Positions 34,747-43,457 of a stretch of DNA of 64,000 nucleotides are shown here, one piece after another; the stretch's first letter is position 1, and every line of letters begins with the position of its first letter. A program made the position numbers and the translations under genes. Source of the DNA: a bacterium (GTDB taxonomy: Bacteria; CAIWAD01); contig JAUIFJ010000018.1 of the NCBI GenBank assembly GCA_030429345.1, positions 1-64,000 of the forward strand. Direction: 5' to 3'. The notes below the pieces were generated by a model that had not been told where the DNA came from, ran no database searches, and worked only from the letters and a program-made list of their open reading frames with translations.

Positions 34747-37491
34747 TTACATGAAGGCCAGGTGCAGGATCTCTTCCTGCTCGGCCTCGTGAATCTTGTG
34801 GAAGCCGGTGGCGGTCACGCTGCTTTCGGGCCGCGTGATGCATTCCAGCTTGTGGTCGCGGAACTTGCGCAGCAGGAAGGGCCAGGCGCCCATGTTCTCC
34901 GGCTCCTCCTGGACCCAGATGTGCCTTGCCGCCGCCGGGTAGCGCGCCAGCTCCTTCAGCAGCTGCTTCTGGGGCAGCGGGTAGAGCTGTTCCAGGCGCA
35001 GGATCGCCACGTCGCGCCGCTCCCGCTCGCGCTGCCTGGCGCGCAGTTCGTAATACAGCTTGCCGCTGCAGATCAGCACTCGATCCACCTTGGAGGGCGT
35101 GGCCCAGTCGTCGCCGAGCATCTCATGGAAGCGGGTGCCCTCGCCCAGCTCCTGCAGGTCGCTGACGCACTCCTTGTGGCGCAGGAGGCTCTTGGGGCTC
35201 ATCACCACCAGCGGCTTGCGAAAGCTGCGCTTCAGCTGCCGGCGCAGCAGGTGGAAGAAGTTGGCCGGCGTGCTGATGTTGCACACCTGCATGTTCTCGT
35301 TTCCGCAAAGCTCGAGCATGCGCTCCAGGCGGGCGCTCGAATGGTCCGCGCCCTGGCCCTCGTGGCCGTGCGGCAGGAGCAGCACCAGGCCGCTCATGCG
35401 CAGCCACTTGTTTTCGCCGCTGGCAATGAACTGGTCGAAAATGACCTGGGCCGTATTGGCGAAATCGCCGAACTGGGCCTCCCAGATGCAAAGCCCGTGG
35501 GGCGTGGCAAGGCTGTAGCCGTATTCGAAGCCGAGCACCCCGTACTCGCTCAGCAGGCTGTTGAATATGCGAAAGGCGCCCTGGTGGTCTCCCAGATGCA
35601 CCAGCGGGCGGAACTCCTCCTCGCTTTCGTCCACCTTGAGCACGGCGTGCCGGTGGCTGAAGGTGCCGCGTTCCACATCCTGTCCCGTGAGACGCACGGG
35701 GTGCCCCTCGTCGAGCAGGGTGGCGTAGGCCAGCTGCTCTCCCATCGCCCAATCGATCCGGCCCTCCTCGATCATCTTCATGCGGTCCTGGTAGATGCGG
35801 CGGATCTTGTTGAAGAAGCGCGGCGCCTCGTGCAGCGTGCTGATGCGTTTGCCCAGGTCGCGCAGGTGCCCCAGTTCCACGCCGGTCTCGGGACTGGACT
35901 CGAAGTCCTGGGGAACGGCGCGACGCAGCCCCTGCCAGTCTCCTTTGAGATAATCGTTGAGCGGAGTGCTCGACATGGAGCGCGCCTTTTCCAGGGCCTC
36001 TTCCAGGCGCCTCGCCTCCTGGTTGGCGAGGCTTTCGGGCAGCTCCGGGTCGACGCGCTTTTCGGCGAGCAGCTTGTCGCGGTAGATCTCCAGGGGATTG
36101 GCGTGACGGGCAATGGCCTTGTAGAGCCGCGGCTGGGTGAAGCGCGGTTCGTCGGACTCGTTGTGTCCGTGCTTCCGGTAGCCCAGGATGTCGATGAAGA
36201 CATCCCGCGAGAATTTCTGGCGGAACTCCATTGCCAGTTCCATCACGAAGATCAGCGCCTCGACATCGTCCCCGTTCACATGGAAGACCGGACTCAGGGT
36301 GGTCTTGGCGATGTCGGTGCAGTAGGTGCTGGAACGGCCGTCCAGGTAATTGGTGGTGAAGCCGACCTGGTTGTTGAGCACAACGTGGATCGTGCCGCCG
36401 GTCTGGAAGCCCTTCAGCTGGGACATCTGCAGCACTTCGTAGACCACTCCCTGCCCGGCGACGGCGGCGTCGCCGTGCATCAGGATCGGCACGATGCGCT
36501 GATTGTCGGAGCCGTACTTGCTGTCCATCTTTGCGCGCGTAATGCCGACCGCGACCGGGTCGACGGCCTCCAGGTGGGATGGATTGGTGGCCAGGCTGAG
36601 GTGGACCTTGCGCCCCCCCACCATCAGATCGGAGGAGTGGCCCAGGTGATACTTGACATCGCCGGCGACTTCGTCCTCGTAGCCCTTGCCCTCGAACTCG
36701 GCCAGGATGTCCGCCGTGTCCTTGCCCATGACGTTGGAAAGCACATTCAGCCGGCCGCGATGGGCCGTGCCGATGACGAACTCCTCCACGCCCAGCTCTG
36801 CCCCCTTGCGGATCACCGCGTCAAGAGCCGGCACCAGGTTTTCGACGCCTTCGATCGAGAAGCGCTTCTGCCCGACGAAACGGCGATGGATGAAACGCTC
36901 GAACTGCACCGTGCGCGTCAGCAGGTCCAGGATGTGCAGCTCCTCGTCGGAATCGAAACTGCGCTGGTTGCGGCTGCTCTCGATGCGCTTCTGCAGCCAG
37001 CCGACCGTCTCGGGATCGCGCATGAAAATGTATTCGACGCCGATGGAGCTGCAGTAGGTCTGCTCCATGTGTTCGATGATCGTGCGCAGGGTCACCGGCC
37101 CCAGACCGATGCGATTGCCGGCCTGGAAGACCCGGTCCAGGTCGCTTTCGTCGAGGCCGAAGGCTTCGAGCGTGATCTTGCCGTCATAGTCACGGCGTAC
37201 GCGGACAGGGTTGGTTCGCGTGAATAGATGCCCGCGCTGGCGATAGGCGCCGATCATGTTCGCCACGCGGTTCTCGCGGTCGAAACTGCTGTCGTCTGCC
37301 GGCACTCGAGTGGCTGCCGCAGCCCCGTTGCCGTTCTCCGCCGGATCCTCCCAATGACTGCGGGCGAACTCGAAGCCTTCGAAGAAACGCTGCCAGCTGG
37401 CATCGACGCTGGCGGGATCCTCCTGGTATTGGCGGTAGAGCTGTTCCATGGACGCCGGATCGGCATTCCCCAATGAACTGAAGGCTGTCAT
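34747..37491 (-). CDS. sucA: 2-oxoglutarate dehydrogenase E1
   Basis: A 914-residue thiamine-diphosphate enzyme, the decarboxylating subunit of the TCA-cycle complex. The N-terminal E2-binding helix (ADPASMEQLYRQYQEDPASVD) is typical. Other landmarks are GTAHRGRLNVLSNVMGKD, HLGHSSDLM, the ThDP region LMHGDAAVAGQGVVYE, CDIGYRKHGHNESDEP-like GYRKHGHNESDEP and, in the C-terminal half, LLPHGHEGQGADHSSARLER. Length matches the family (~930). The first gene of sucA-sucB-lpdA on this strand; a GGAAA precedes the ATG. Confidence 0.97.
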   Translation of the reverse strand: MTAFSSLGNADPASMEQLYRQYQEDPASVDASWQRFFEGFEFARSHWEDPAENGNGAAAATRVPADDSSFDRENRVANMIGAYRQRGHLFTRTNPVRVRRDYDGKITLEAFGLDESDLDRVFQAGNRIGLGPVTLRTIIEHMEQTYCSSIGVEYIFMRDPETVGWLQKRIESSRNQRSFDSDEELHILDLLTRTVQFERFIHRRFVGQKRFSIEGVENLVPALDAVIRKGAELGVEEFVIGTAHRGRLNVLSNVMGKDTADILAEFEGKGYEDEVAGDVKYHLGHSSDLMVGGRKVHLSLATNPSHLEAVDPVAVGITRAKMDSKYGSDNQRIVPILMHGDAAVAGQGVVYEVLQMSQLKGFQTGGTIHVVLNNQVGFTTNYLDGRSSTYCTDIAKTTLSPVFHVNGDDVEALIFVMELAMEFRQKFSRDVFIDILGYRKHGHNESDEPRFTQPRLYKAIARHANPLEIYRDKLLAEKRVDPELPESLANQEARRLEEALEKARSMSSTPLNDYLKGDWQGLRRAVPQDFESSPETGVELGHLRDLGKRISTLHEAPRFFNKIRRIYQDRMKMIEEGRIDWAMGEQLAYATLLDEGHPVRLTGQDVERGTFSHRHAVLKVDESEEEFRPLVHLGDHQGAFRIFNSLLSEYGVLGFEYGYSLATPHGLCIWEAQFGDFANTAQVIFDQFIASGENKWLRMSGLVLLLPHGHEGQGADHSSARLERMLELCGNENMQVCNISTPANFFHLLRRQLKRSFRKPLVVMSPKSLLRHKECVSDLQELGEGTRFHEMLGDDWATPSKVDRVLICSGKLYYELRARQRERERRDVAILRLEQLYPLPQKQLLKELARYPAAARHIWVQEEPENMGAWPFLLRKFRDHKLECITRPESSVTATGFHKIHEAEQEEILHLAFM

Positions 37492-37854
37492 GGTGTTTCC
37501 ATTCGGCTGAAGCGGATAGCGCCGTGGGCTCTCAAGGTGGAGGGACTTCCGACGGGAGGGTGGCAGGAATTGTCCCCGGGAAAGGCCGGAAGTGCTGACA
37601 CGGCATTGACCATGCGGGGAGCATCCCCTTGTCTGCTTGCGATCGCTGTGTGGTGGCCCCCTTGCGGCGGCGCGCGCAGCCCGGTGACCTGTCGGGACCC
37701 GGAATCGGCAAATATAAAGATGAAGTTAGCTGCCCGACCACAGCCAGGGGAATAAAAACGCCGGTTTTGGCCGGTTCGACACGCGAAGGGCCAAACTGGC
37801 CAAGCGGTCTGTTGCTGCTGCTGATTCCTACGCAGCAAGGCGGATCAAGCAGGG
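37492..37854. other. intergenic region upstream of sucA
   Basis: About 360 bases without a credible gene. It should contain the sucA promoter on the minus strand; a TATATT-like -10 can be read near 37711-37718 (minus strand), but no matching -35 was assigned. A small hairpin GGCCA/TGGCC sits at 37789-37801. Confidence 0.3.
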
Positions 37855-38184
37855 CTACAGGACCCGGGCGCTCCCCGGGTCCACTGTCTCGAAATCCGCG
37901 AAACGCTTCTCGCTGCGAACCTGGCGCAGCAGACGCACCACGGACTGGTGGGCGGGGTGGATCGAGTAGGCCTGCAGGTCCTCCCGGCTGTCAAAGGTGG
38001 AATCCAGGCAGAGCTCGCAACTTTCAGGGTCCGCGGAATCGATGCAGGCCACAAGAAAGGAGCGGATCACGGGAATCTGTTCGGGAAGAGCCTGTAGAGC
38101 CGCCTGGGCAAGCATGCGGTTTTCCTTCCCCGACCGGCCGGCGGCCTGTGGCTTGAATTTCCAGAAGACCAGGTGACGGATCAT
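37855..38184 (-). CDS. Dabb (stress-responsive A/B barrel) family protein
   Basis: A 109-residue protein from the ATG at 38184 with GGGAGG upstream. MIRHLVFWKFK, then IPVIRSFLVACIDSADPESCELCLDSTFDSREDLQAYSIHPAHQSVVRLLR is the ferredoxin-like Dabb pattern (starting strand with His, AYxxHPxH at the end). Members form small barrels; some are enzymes of polyketide or isoprenoid cyclisation, many are unknown. It lies between the suc operon and the kynurenine operon, divergent from the latter. Confidence 0.8.
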   Translation of the reverse strand: MIRHLVFWKFKPQAAGRSGKENRMLAQAALQALPEQIPVIRSFLVACIDSADPESCELCLDSTFDSREDLQAYSIHPAHQSVVRLLRQVRSEKRFADFETVDPGSARVL

Positions 38185-38327
38185 GGGCCCTCCCGCTTCT
38201 GCCTGCAACTCAGGCGGTCTCGTCGTACATTCGAAGGCGGTGAATCGCTGGTTCCGCCATGCTGCGCCGCAAGATGATGCAGCGGGATTATCCCGGCAAG
38301 AAACACACAGAATAGCGATGGATTTCC

Positions 38328-39110
38328 ATGGACCTCAATCTTAGCGGCCGCCGCGCGCTTGTCTGCGGCAGCACCCAGGGGATCGGCCTGGCCTGCGCCC
38401 GCGAACTGGCGGCCCAGGGAGCCCGGCTCTGCCTGCTGGCCCGCCGCGCGGACGAACTGGCCCGCCTGGCCTCCGAGCTTCCCGGCATGGACCATGAATG
38501 GCTCTGCGCCGATTTCCGTGACACGACAGCCCTGCAGGAGACCCTGGCCCGGTGGATCCGGGAAGGCGGCTCGGCGGATATCCTGGTCAACAACACGGGC
38601 GGCCCGTCTCCCGGACCCCTCGAACAATCCGGCACCGAAGCCTTCGAGGAAGCCTTCCGCATGCATCTGCTGGCTTCGCAGGTGCTGGTGCAGGCCCTGC
38701 TCCCGGGCATGAAGGCCCGTGCCTGGGGCCGGATCGTCAACGTGATCTCGACCAGCGTCAAGCAGCCGCTCAAGGGCCTGGGCGTGAGCAACACGGTCCG
38801 CGCCGCCATGGCCGGCTGGGCCAAGACCCTGAGCAACGAAGTGGCGCTCTTCGGCATTACGGTCAACAATGTGTTGCCCGGGGCGACGCAGACCGCCCGC
38901 CTCGACGGCCTGATCCAGCGAACCGCCGAGCGACTGGACAAAAGTACGGAAGAGGTGAGCCGGGACATGCAGGCCCAGATTCCCGCGGGACGCTTCGCCC
39001 GGCCGGAAGAGACCGCCGCCGCCGTGCTCTTCTTCGCCTCCCCGGCGGCGTCCTACATCACGGGCACCAGCCTGGCCGTCGATGGCGGACGCTGTTCCAG
39101 CCTGAACTAG
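38328..39110 (+). CDS. atypical short-chain dehydrogenase/reductase
   Basis: A 260-residue SDR-fold protein. The cofactor motif is GSTQGIG (14-20), then NNTGGP and a C-terminal GTSLAVDGGR. The usual YxxxK is missing: the expected position reads GVSNTVRAAMAGWAKTL, with Ser/Asn and Arg in place of Tyr and Lys, as in a known divergent SDR subgroup. Catalysis, if any, therefore differs. It is the first gene of the kynurenine operon, 25 bp before the aldehyde dehydrogenase gene. It may act on a late aminomuconate or oxalocrotonate intermediate; this is unproven. Confidence 0.8.
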   Translation: MDLNLSGRRALVCGSTQGIGLACARELAAQGARLCLLARRADELARLASELPGMDHEWLCADFRDTTALQETLARWIREGGSADILVNNTGGPSPGPLEQSGTEAFEEAFRMHLLASQVLVQALLPGMKARAWGRIVNVISTSVKQPLKGLGVSNTVRAAMAGWAKTLSNEVALFGITVNNVLPGATQTARLDGLIQRTAERLDKSTEEVSRDMQAQIPAGRFARPEETAAAVLFFASPAASYITGTSLAVDGGRCSSLN

Positions 39111-39135
39111 GCCTGGCGGCAGTCGGAGGTTCTTT

Positions 39136-40590
39136 GTGAGACAATGGGGCAACACCATCGCCGGGGAAAACCGGCCCGCTGCCGGCGGCGAATGGATCGA
39201 GCTGGAGAATCCGGCAACGGGCGAGATCCACGGCCGCGTGCCGGACAGCGGCAGCGAGGACCTGCAGGCCGCGGTCGGGGCGGCGCAAAAGGCCTTCCCC
39301 TCCTGGTCCCGCCTGGACCCTGAGCATCGCGCCGAACACCTGGAGGCTCTGGCTGCCGCTGTCGAGGAACACCTGGAGGAGCTGGCGCTCCTGGAATCCG
39401 TGGACAACGGCAAACCCCTGGGCCTGGCCCGCAGCGTGGACATTCCCCGCGCCGCCCGCAACCTGCGCTTCTTCGCCTCCGCCATTCGGCAGTTCGCCAG
39501 CGAAAGCCATCGCGGGGCCTGGGGGCAGCTCAATGTCACACTGCGCAAGCCTGTCGGCATTGCCGGCTGCATCTCCCCCTGGAACCTGCCGCTCTACCTC
39601 TTTTCCTGGAAGATCGCCCCGGCGCTGGCCGCCGGCAACTGCGTGATCGGCAAACCCAGCGAAGTGACCCCGGCCACTGCCGCCCGCCTGGGGGAACTGG
39701 CCATCGACTGCGGCTTTCCCGCCGGCGTGCTCAACATCCTGCACGGGCGTGGCGACCGAATCGGCGCCGAGCTCTGCGCCCACCCGGAAATTCCCCTGAT
39801 CTCCTTCACCGGCGGCACGCTCACCGGAGCGGCCATCGCCCGGGCCACGGCCGGCCAGTTCAAGAAGCTGAGCCTGGAACTGGGCGGCAAGAATCCGACT
39901 CTCGTCTTCGCAGACGCGGACCCGCAGGCCGCCCTCGATGGCGCCCTGCGCGCCGGCTTCAGCAACCAGGGACAGATCTGCCTCTGCGGCTCGCGGCTGC
40001 TGGTCGAGCAGTCGATCTACGAGGACTTCCGGGCATCGCTCATCGAGCGTATACATAAGCTGAAAGTGGGCGATCCGCTGGACGAGCAGACAGACCAGGG
40101 CGCGCTTGTTTCCGCCGCGCACAAGGAGAAAGTCCTGTCCTACATTCGCCTGGCCCGCGAGGAGGGCGGACGCCTGCTCTGCGGAGGCGAGGAACTTTCC
40201 CTGCCCGGAAAACTGGCGCGGGGCCACTTCATCCGCCCCGCCCTGATCGAGGGCCTGGGGCCGGACAGCCGCTGCAACCGCGAGGAGATCTTCGGCCCGG
40301 TGCTGACCCTGCAGTCCTTCCGGGACACGGACGAGGCCCTGCGCCTGGCCAACGCCTCGCGCTACGGCCTGGCGGCCAGCGTCTGGACGCGCGATCTGCA
40401 GCGGGCGCATCGGCTCGCCGAAGAGCTGCAGGCGGGCATCGTCTGGATCAACTGCTGGATGCAGCGGGACCTGCGCACGCCCTTCGGCGGCATGAAGGAC
40501 AGCGGGCTGGGCCGCGAGGGCGGACTCGAGGCGCTACGCTTCTTCACGGAGCCGAAGAATGTCTGCCTGCAGCTCGAGAATGGCATGTGA
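39136..40590 (+). CDS. amnC: 2-aminomuconate-6-semialdehyde dehydrogenase
   Basis: A 484-residue ALDH from a GTG with GGAGG upstream. Motifs: PWNLPLYLFSWKIAPALAAGN, SFTGGT, LELGGKNP with the general-base Glu, FSNQGQICLCGSR with the catalytic Cys, and EEIFGPVLTL. The C-terminal part WINCWMQRDLRTPFGGMKDSGLGREGG is typical of the ALDH8/AMSDH and hydroxymuconate semialdehyde dehydrogenase group, where an Arg binds the carboxylate. It would oxidise 2-aminomuconate-6-semialdehyde to 2-aminomuconate with NAD. The specificity is inferred from the operon. Confidence 0.85.
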   Translation: MRQWGNTIAGENRPAAGGEWIELENPATGEIHGRVPDSGSEDLQAAVGAAQKAFPSWSRLDPEHRAEHLEALAAAVEEHLEELALLESVDNGKPLGLARSVDIPRAARNLRFFASAIRQFASESHRGAWGQLNVTLRKPVGIAGCISPWNLPLYLFSWKIAPALAAGNCVIGKPSEVTPATAARLGELAIDCGFPAGVLNILHGRGDRIGAELCAHPEIPLISFTGGTLTGAAIARATAGQFKKLSLELGGKNPTLVFADADPQAALDGALRAGFSNQGQICLCGSRLLVEQSIYEDFRASLIERIHKLKVGDPLDEQTDQGALVSAAHKEKVLSYIRLAREEGGRLLCGGEELSLPGKLARGHFIRPALIEGLGPDSRCNREEIFGPVLTLQSFRDTDEALRLANASRYGLAASVWTRDLQRAHRLAEELQAGIVWINCWMQRDLRTPFGGMKDSGLGREGGLEALRFFTEPKNVCLQLENGM

Positions 40591-40635
40591 CCGGAAGGGG
40601 TCGACAGCGACTCCATCCATTTCACGGAGTGTGTG

Positions 40636-41064
40636 ATGAGTGACAAAGGCATTACGACCGACACGGCGCCGCCGCCCGTGGGGCTCTACCCCCATTCGCG
40701 CAAGGTGGGCAAGCTGCTCTTCCTTTCCGGCGTCGGTCCCCGTTCCCCGCAGGGCAAGGAGATTCCCGGCGTGACCGTGAACGAGGCTGGCGAGGTGGTC
40801 GCCAAGGACATCGAGGCCCAGTGCCGCAGCGTCTTCGACAACGTGCGCCGCATTCTGCAGGCCTCCGGCTCCGACTGGCGGAACCTGGTCGACGTGACGG
40901 TCTTCCTGACCGACATGCAAAACGACTTCCAGACCTATAACCGCGTATACGCCGAGTACTTCGCCGATGTCCGGCCCTGTCGCACGACGGTCGAGATCCT
41001 CAGCCTGCCGACGCCGATCGCCATCGAGTTGAAGTGCATCGCCACCATCGACGAGGAATCCTGA
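40636..41064 (+). CDS. amnD: 2-aminomuconate deaminase (RidA family)
   Basis: A 142-residue RidA/YjgF-fold protein; ATG preceded by GGAG. The sequence (PPPVGLYPHSRKVGKLLFLSGVGPR, DIEAQCRSVFDNVRRIL, VDVTVFLTDMQNDFQTYNRVYAEYF, IELKCIATI) has the length and extra loop of the 2-aminomuconate deaminases of nitrobenzoate and tryptophan pathways, longer than typical RidA (~128). It would hydrolyse 2-aminomuconate to 4-oxalocrotonate and ammonia. It lies between the dehydrogenase and dioxygenase genes. Confidence 0.85.
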   Translation: MSDKGITTDTAPPPVGLYPHSRKVGKLLFLSGVGPRSPQGKEIPGVTVNEAGEVVAKDIEAQCRSVFDNVRRILQASGSDWRNLVDVTVFLTDMQNDFQTYNRVYAEYFADVRPCRTTVEILSLPTPIAIELKCIATIDEES

Positions 41065-41074
41065 AGGAGGAGCC

Positions 41075-41608
41075 ATGCTGCCGCCGATCAATTTCCAGCA
41101 GTGGATCGAGGAGCACCGCGACAAGCTGAAGCCACCGGTCGGAAACCAGGTCGTCTACAAGGACACCGAGTTCATCATCATGGTCGTCGGAGGCCCCAAC
41201 CGGCGCAAGGACTTCCACATCAACGAGGGCGAGGAGTTCTTCTATCAGCTTGAGGGACAGATGACCCTGCGCATCATGGAAAACGGCGCGCCCCGCGACA
41301 TTCCCATATCCGCAGGCGAGATCTTCCTGCTGCCGCCGCTGGTGCCGCACAGCCCCCAGCGGGAGGCGGGCAGCGTCGGCCTGGTCGTCGAAAGGAAACG
41401 CCGACCAGAGGAGATGGACGCCTTCGCCTGGTACTGCGAGAGCTGCCACAAAGAGATCTACCGGGACACCCTGCCCTTGACGGACATTGTCACACAGCTT
41501 CCGGTGGTCTTCGGGAAGTACTGGTCCAGCGAGGAGCATCGGCGCTGCAAGGACTGCAACACGGTGATGCAGAAGCCGGCGGCGGCCCCGCAGGACCCGG
41601 TCTCGTGA
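41075..41608 (+). CDS. nbaC: 3-hydroxyanthranilate 3,4-dioxygenase
   Basis: A 177-residue cupin that opens the ring of 3-hydroxyanthranilate to 2-amino-3-carboxymuconate semialdehyde. The Fe(II) ligands H48, E54 and H92 are all present (DFHINEGEEFFYQ, PPLVPHSPQR). The C-terminal rubredoxin-like iron site (C121-x2-C124, C158-x2-C161) is that of the bacterial homodimeric type. Ribosome binding site AGGAGG. The stop overlaps the next start (GTGA). Confidence 0.95.
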   Translation: MLPPINFQQWIEEHRDKLKPPVGNQVVYKDTEFIIMVVGGPNRRKDFHINEGEEFFYQLEGQMTLRIMENGAPRDIPISAGEIFLLPPLVPHSPQREAGSVGLVVERKRRPEEMDAFAWYCESCHKEIYRDTLPLTDIVTQLPVVFGKYWSSEEHRRCKDCNTVMQKPAAAPQDPVS

Positions 41609-42630
41609 CACAGCAGCGCGCCGTAGACATCCATACGCACATCCTGCCGAAGGACTGGCCCGACCTGCGCCAGCGCTACGGCTATGGCGGCTTCATCCGC
41701 CTGGAGCACCATTGCCCGGGCTGCGCGCGGATGTACAAGGACGACACCTTCTTCCGAGAGATCGAGGCCAACTGCTGGGATCCGGGCGTCCGCATGCAGG
41801 AGTGCGACGGGTTCGGCATCGACCTGCAGGTGCTGAGCACGGTGCCGGTAATGTTCAGCTACTGGGCGAAACCGGCGGACGCCCTCGACCTGTCGCGCCT
41901 GCTCAACGACCACATTGCCGGCATCGTCGCCAATTTCCCGACGCGCTTCGCCGGCCTGGGCACCGTGCCGCTGCAGGACCCGGAGCTGGCCTGCCGGGAA
42001 CTGCAGCGCTGCGTGCGGGAGCTGGGCCTGGACGGCATCCAGATCGGCACCCATGTGGAAGGACGGAATCTCAACGATCCGGCCCTCTTCCCCGTTTTCG
42101 AGGAAGCCGCGCGCCTGGGAGCCGCCGTCTTCGTCCACCCCTGGGACATGATGGGCCGCGAGACCATGCCCGACTACTGGCTGCCCTGGCTGGTCGGCAT
42201 GCCCGCCGAGTCCAGCCGCGCGCTGTGTTCGCTGATCTTCGGCGGCGTGCTCGAGCGCCTGCCCACACTGAGAGTGGCAGTGGCGCACGGCGGCGGCGCC
42301 TTTCCCGGCACCCTGCCGCGTATTCGCCACGGCTTCGCCGTGCGGCCCGACCTGTGTGCCGTCGACAATCCCGTCGACCCCGCCGAGTACCTGGGACGCT
42401 TCTGGCTCGACACGCTGACCCACGACCCGGGCCTCCTGCTGGCGCTGATCGACCTGGTCGGCGCCGAACGCCTGGCCCTGGGCAGCGACTATCCCTTTCC
42501 GCTGGGCGAGCTGGAGCCGGGGAACATGATCCGCGGCATGGAACAGCTGGACATGAAGACGCGCGGGCAGCTTCTGTGCGACAGCGCCCTTACCTGGCTT
42601 GGCCGCGGCCGGAAGGACTTCGGCTGGTGA
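41605..42630 (+). CDS. nbaD: 2-amino-3-carboxymuconate-6-semialdehyde decarboxylase (ACMSD)
   Basis: A 341-residue amidohydrolase-fold decarboxylase from an overlapping GTG. Zinc ligands H10-x-H12, H178 and D295, catalytic H228 and substrate-binding R51 and R239 are at positions matching the Pseudomonas enzyme. It removes the 3-carboxylate to give 2-aminomuconate semialdehyde, preventing spontaneous quinolinate formation. The following formamidase start overlaps its stop. Confidence 0.95.
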   Translation: MTQQRAVDIHTHILPKDWPDLRQRYGYGGFIRLEHHCPGCARMYKDDTFFREIEANCWDPGVRMQECDGFGIDLQVLSTVPVMFSYWAKPADALDLSRLLNDHIAGIVANFPTRFAGLGTVPLQDPELACRELQRCVRELGLDGIQIGTHVEGRNLNDPALFPVFEEAARLGAAVFVHPWDMMGRETMPDYWLPWLVGMPAESSRALCSLIFGGVLERLPTLRVAVAHGGGAFPGTLPRIRHGFAVRPDLCAVDNPVDPAEYLGRFWLDTLTHDPGLLLALIDLVGAERLALGSDYPFPLGELEPGNMIRGMEQLDMKTRGQLLCDSALTWLGRGRKDFGW

Positions 42631-43457
42631 TCCTGCACCTGGAGCACGGCGGCCAGCTGCGCCGGGTGGACACGAGGGCCTTCTTCGAACTGGGCCTCCC
42701 GCTGGATTTCGCCGGTCCCCAGGCCCGGGCCTTCGGCGGCCCGCTTGCCAGCGCGCAGACCTTCGAGCAGGGCGGCTTTCGCGGGGACACGAGCCGCGGC
42801 GGACCCTGCAATGTGAGACAGCTGCAGCTCTCGCCCCACCTCAATGGAACACATACCGAAAGCGCGGCGCACCTGAGCAGCAAAGGTCCCGCCCTGGACG
42901 CCTGCTCCTGGCCCAGCCTGCTGCCGGCCACCCTGCTGCAGGTGGAACCGGTGGCCGCAGCCGAGTCGTCCGACACCCTTGGACCGGCCAGTCTTCCCGG
43001 CGACCGTGTCATCGACAGCCGGATGCTGGAAGCGGCGCTGGAACACGCGGACCCGGCCTGGCGCCAGGCCCTGCTGTTGCGGGTCATGCCATTGGAACAC
43101 GAGGCCTTTCGGGACTGGCAGGACCCCTGTGACACTCCCTATTTCAGTCCCGCGGCCCTGCGGTTGTTGCGCGAAGAGGGCGTGGAGCACCTGCTCTGCG
43201 AGCTGCCCTCCGTCGACCGCCTGGACGACGGCGGCCTGCTGCAGGCGCACCGCGCCTGGTGGAACCTGTCGGATACGAACAATCCGGATGTGCCCGGGGA
43301 GGGCCGACGTCGGAGTATCACGGAACTGGCCCTGCTGCCCCCGGAACTGAAGCAGGGCCCGGGGCTGCTCGAACTGCTGCCGCCCCGTTTCCGCAGCGAC
43401 GCCGCGCCCAGCGCTCCGCGCTTCTACCCCCTGCTTGATGAGGAGCCCGCAACATGA
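42627..43457 (+). CDS. kynurenine formamidase-like cyclase-family hydrolase
   Basis: A 276-residue protein of the cyclase/KynB superfamily from a GTG overlapping the ACMSD stop. The metal-binding signature reads SPHLNGTHTESAAHL, a variant (extra residue, Glu in place of Asp) of the HxGTHxDxPxH motif of KynB, seen in another cyclase subfamily. The C-terminal part carries ELPSVDRLDDGG. By position it would hydrolyse N-formylkynurenine to kynurenine. The sequence is divergent from classic KynB, so the substrate is inferred from the operon. Confidence 0.7.
   Translation: MILHLEHGGQLRRVDTRAFFELGLPLDFAGPQARAFGGPLASAQTFEQGGFRGDTSRGGPCNVRQLQLSPHLNGTHTESAAHLSSKGPALDACSWPSLLPATLLQVEPVAAAESSDTLGPASLPGDRVIDSRMLEAALEHADPAWRQALLLRVMPLEHEAFRDWQDPCDTPYFSPAALRLLREEGVEHLLCELPSVDRLDDGGLLQAHRAWWNLSDTNNPDVPGEGRRRSITELALLPPELKQGPGLLELLPPRFRSDAAPSAPRFYPLLDEEPAT

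Noticed and set aside
33373-37227. Open frame of 1284 codons on the plus strand
   Set aside because: It is antisense to sucB and sucA, whose protein motifs are unambiguous; long antisense frames are expected in GC-rich DNA.
37488-37838. 116-codon minus-strand frame upstream of sucA
   Set aside because: No ribosome binding site or protein-like pattern; overlaps the likely sucA promoter region.
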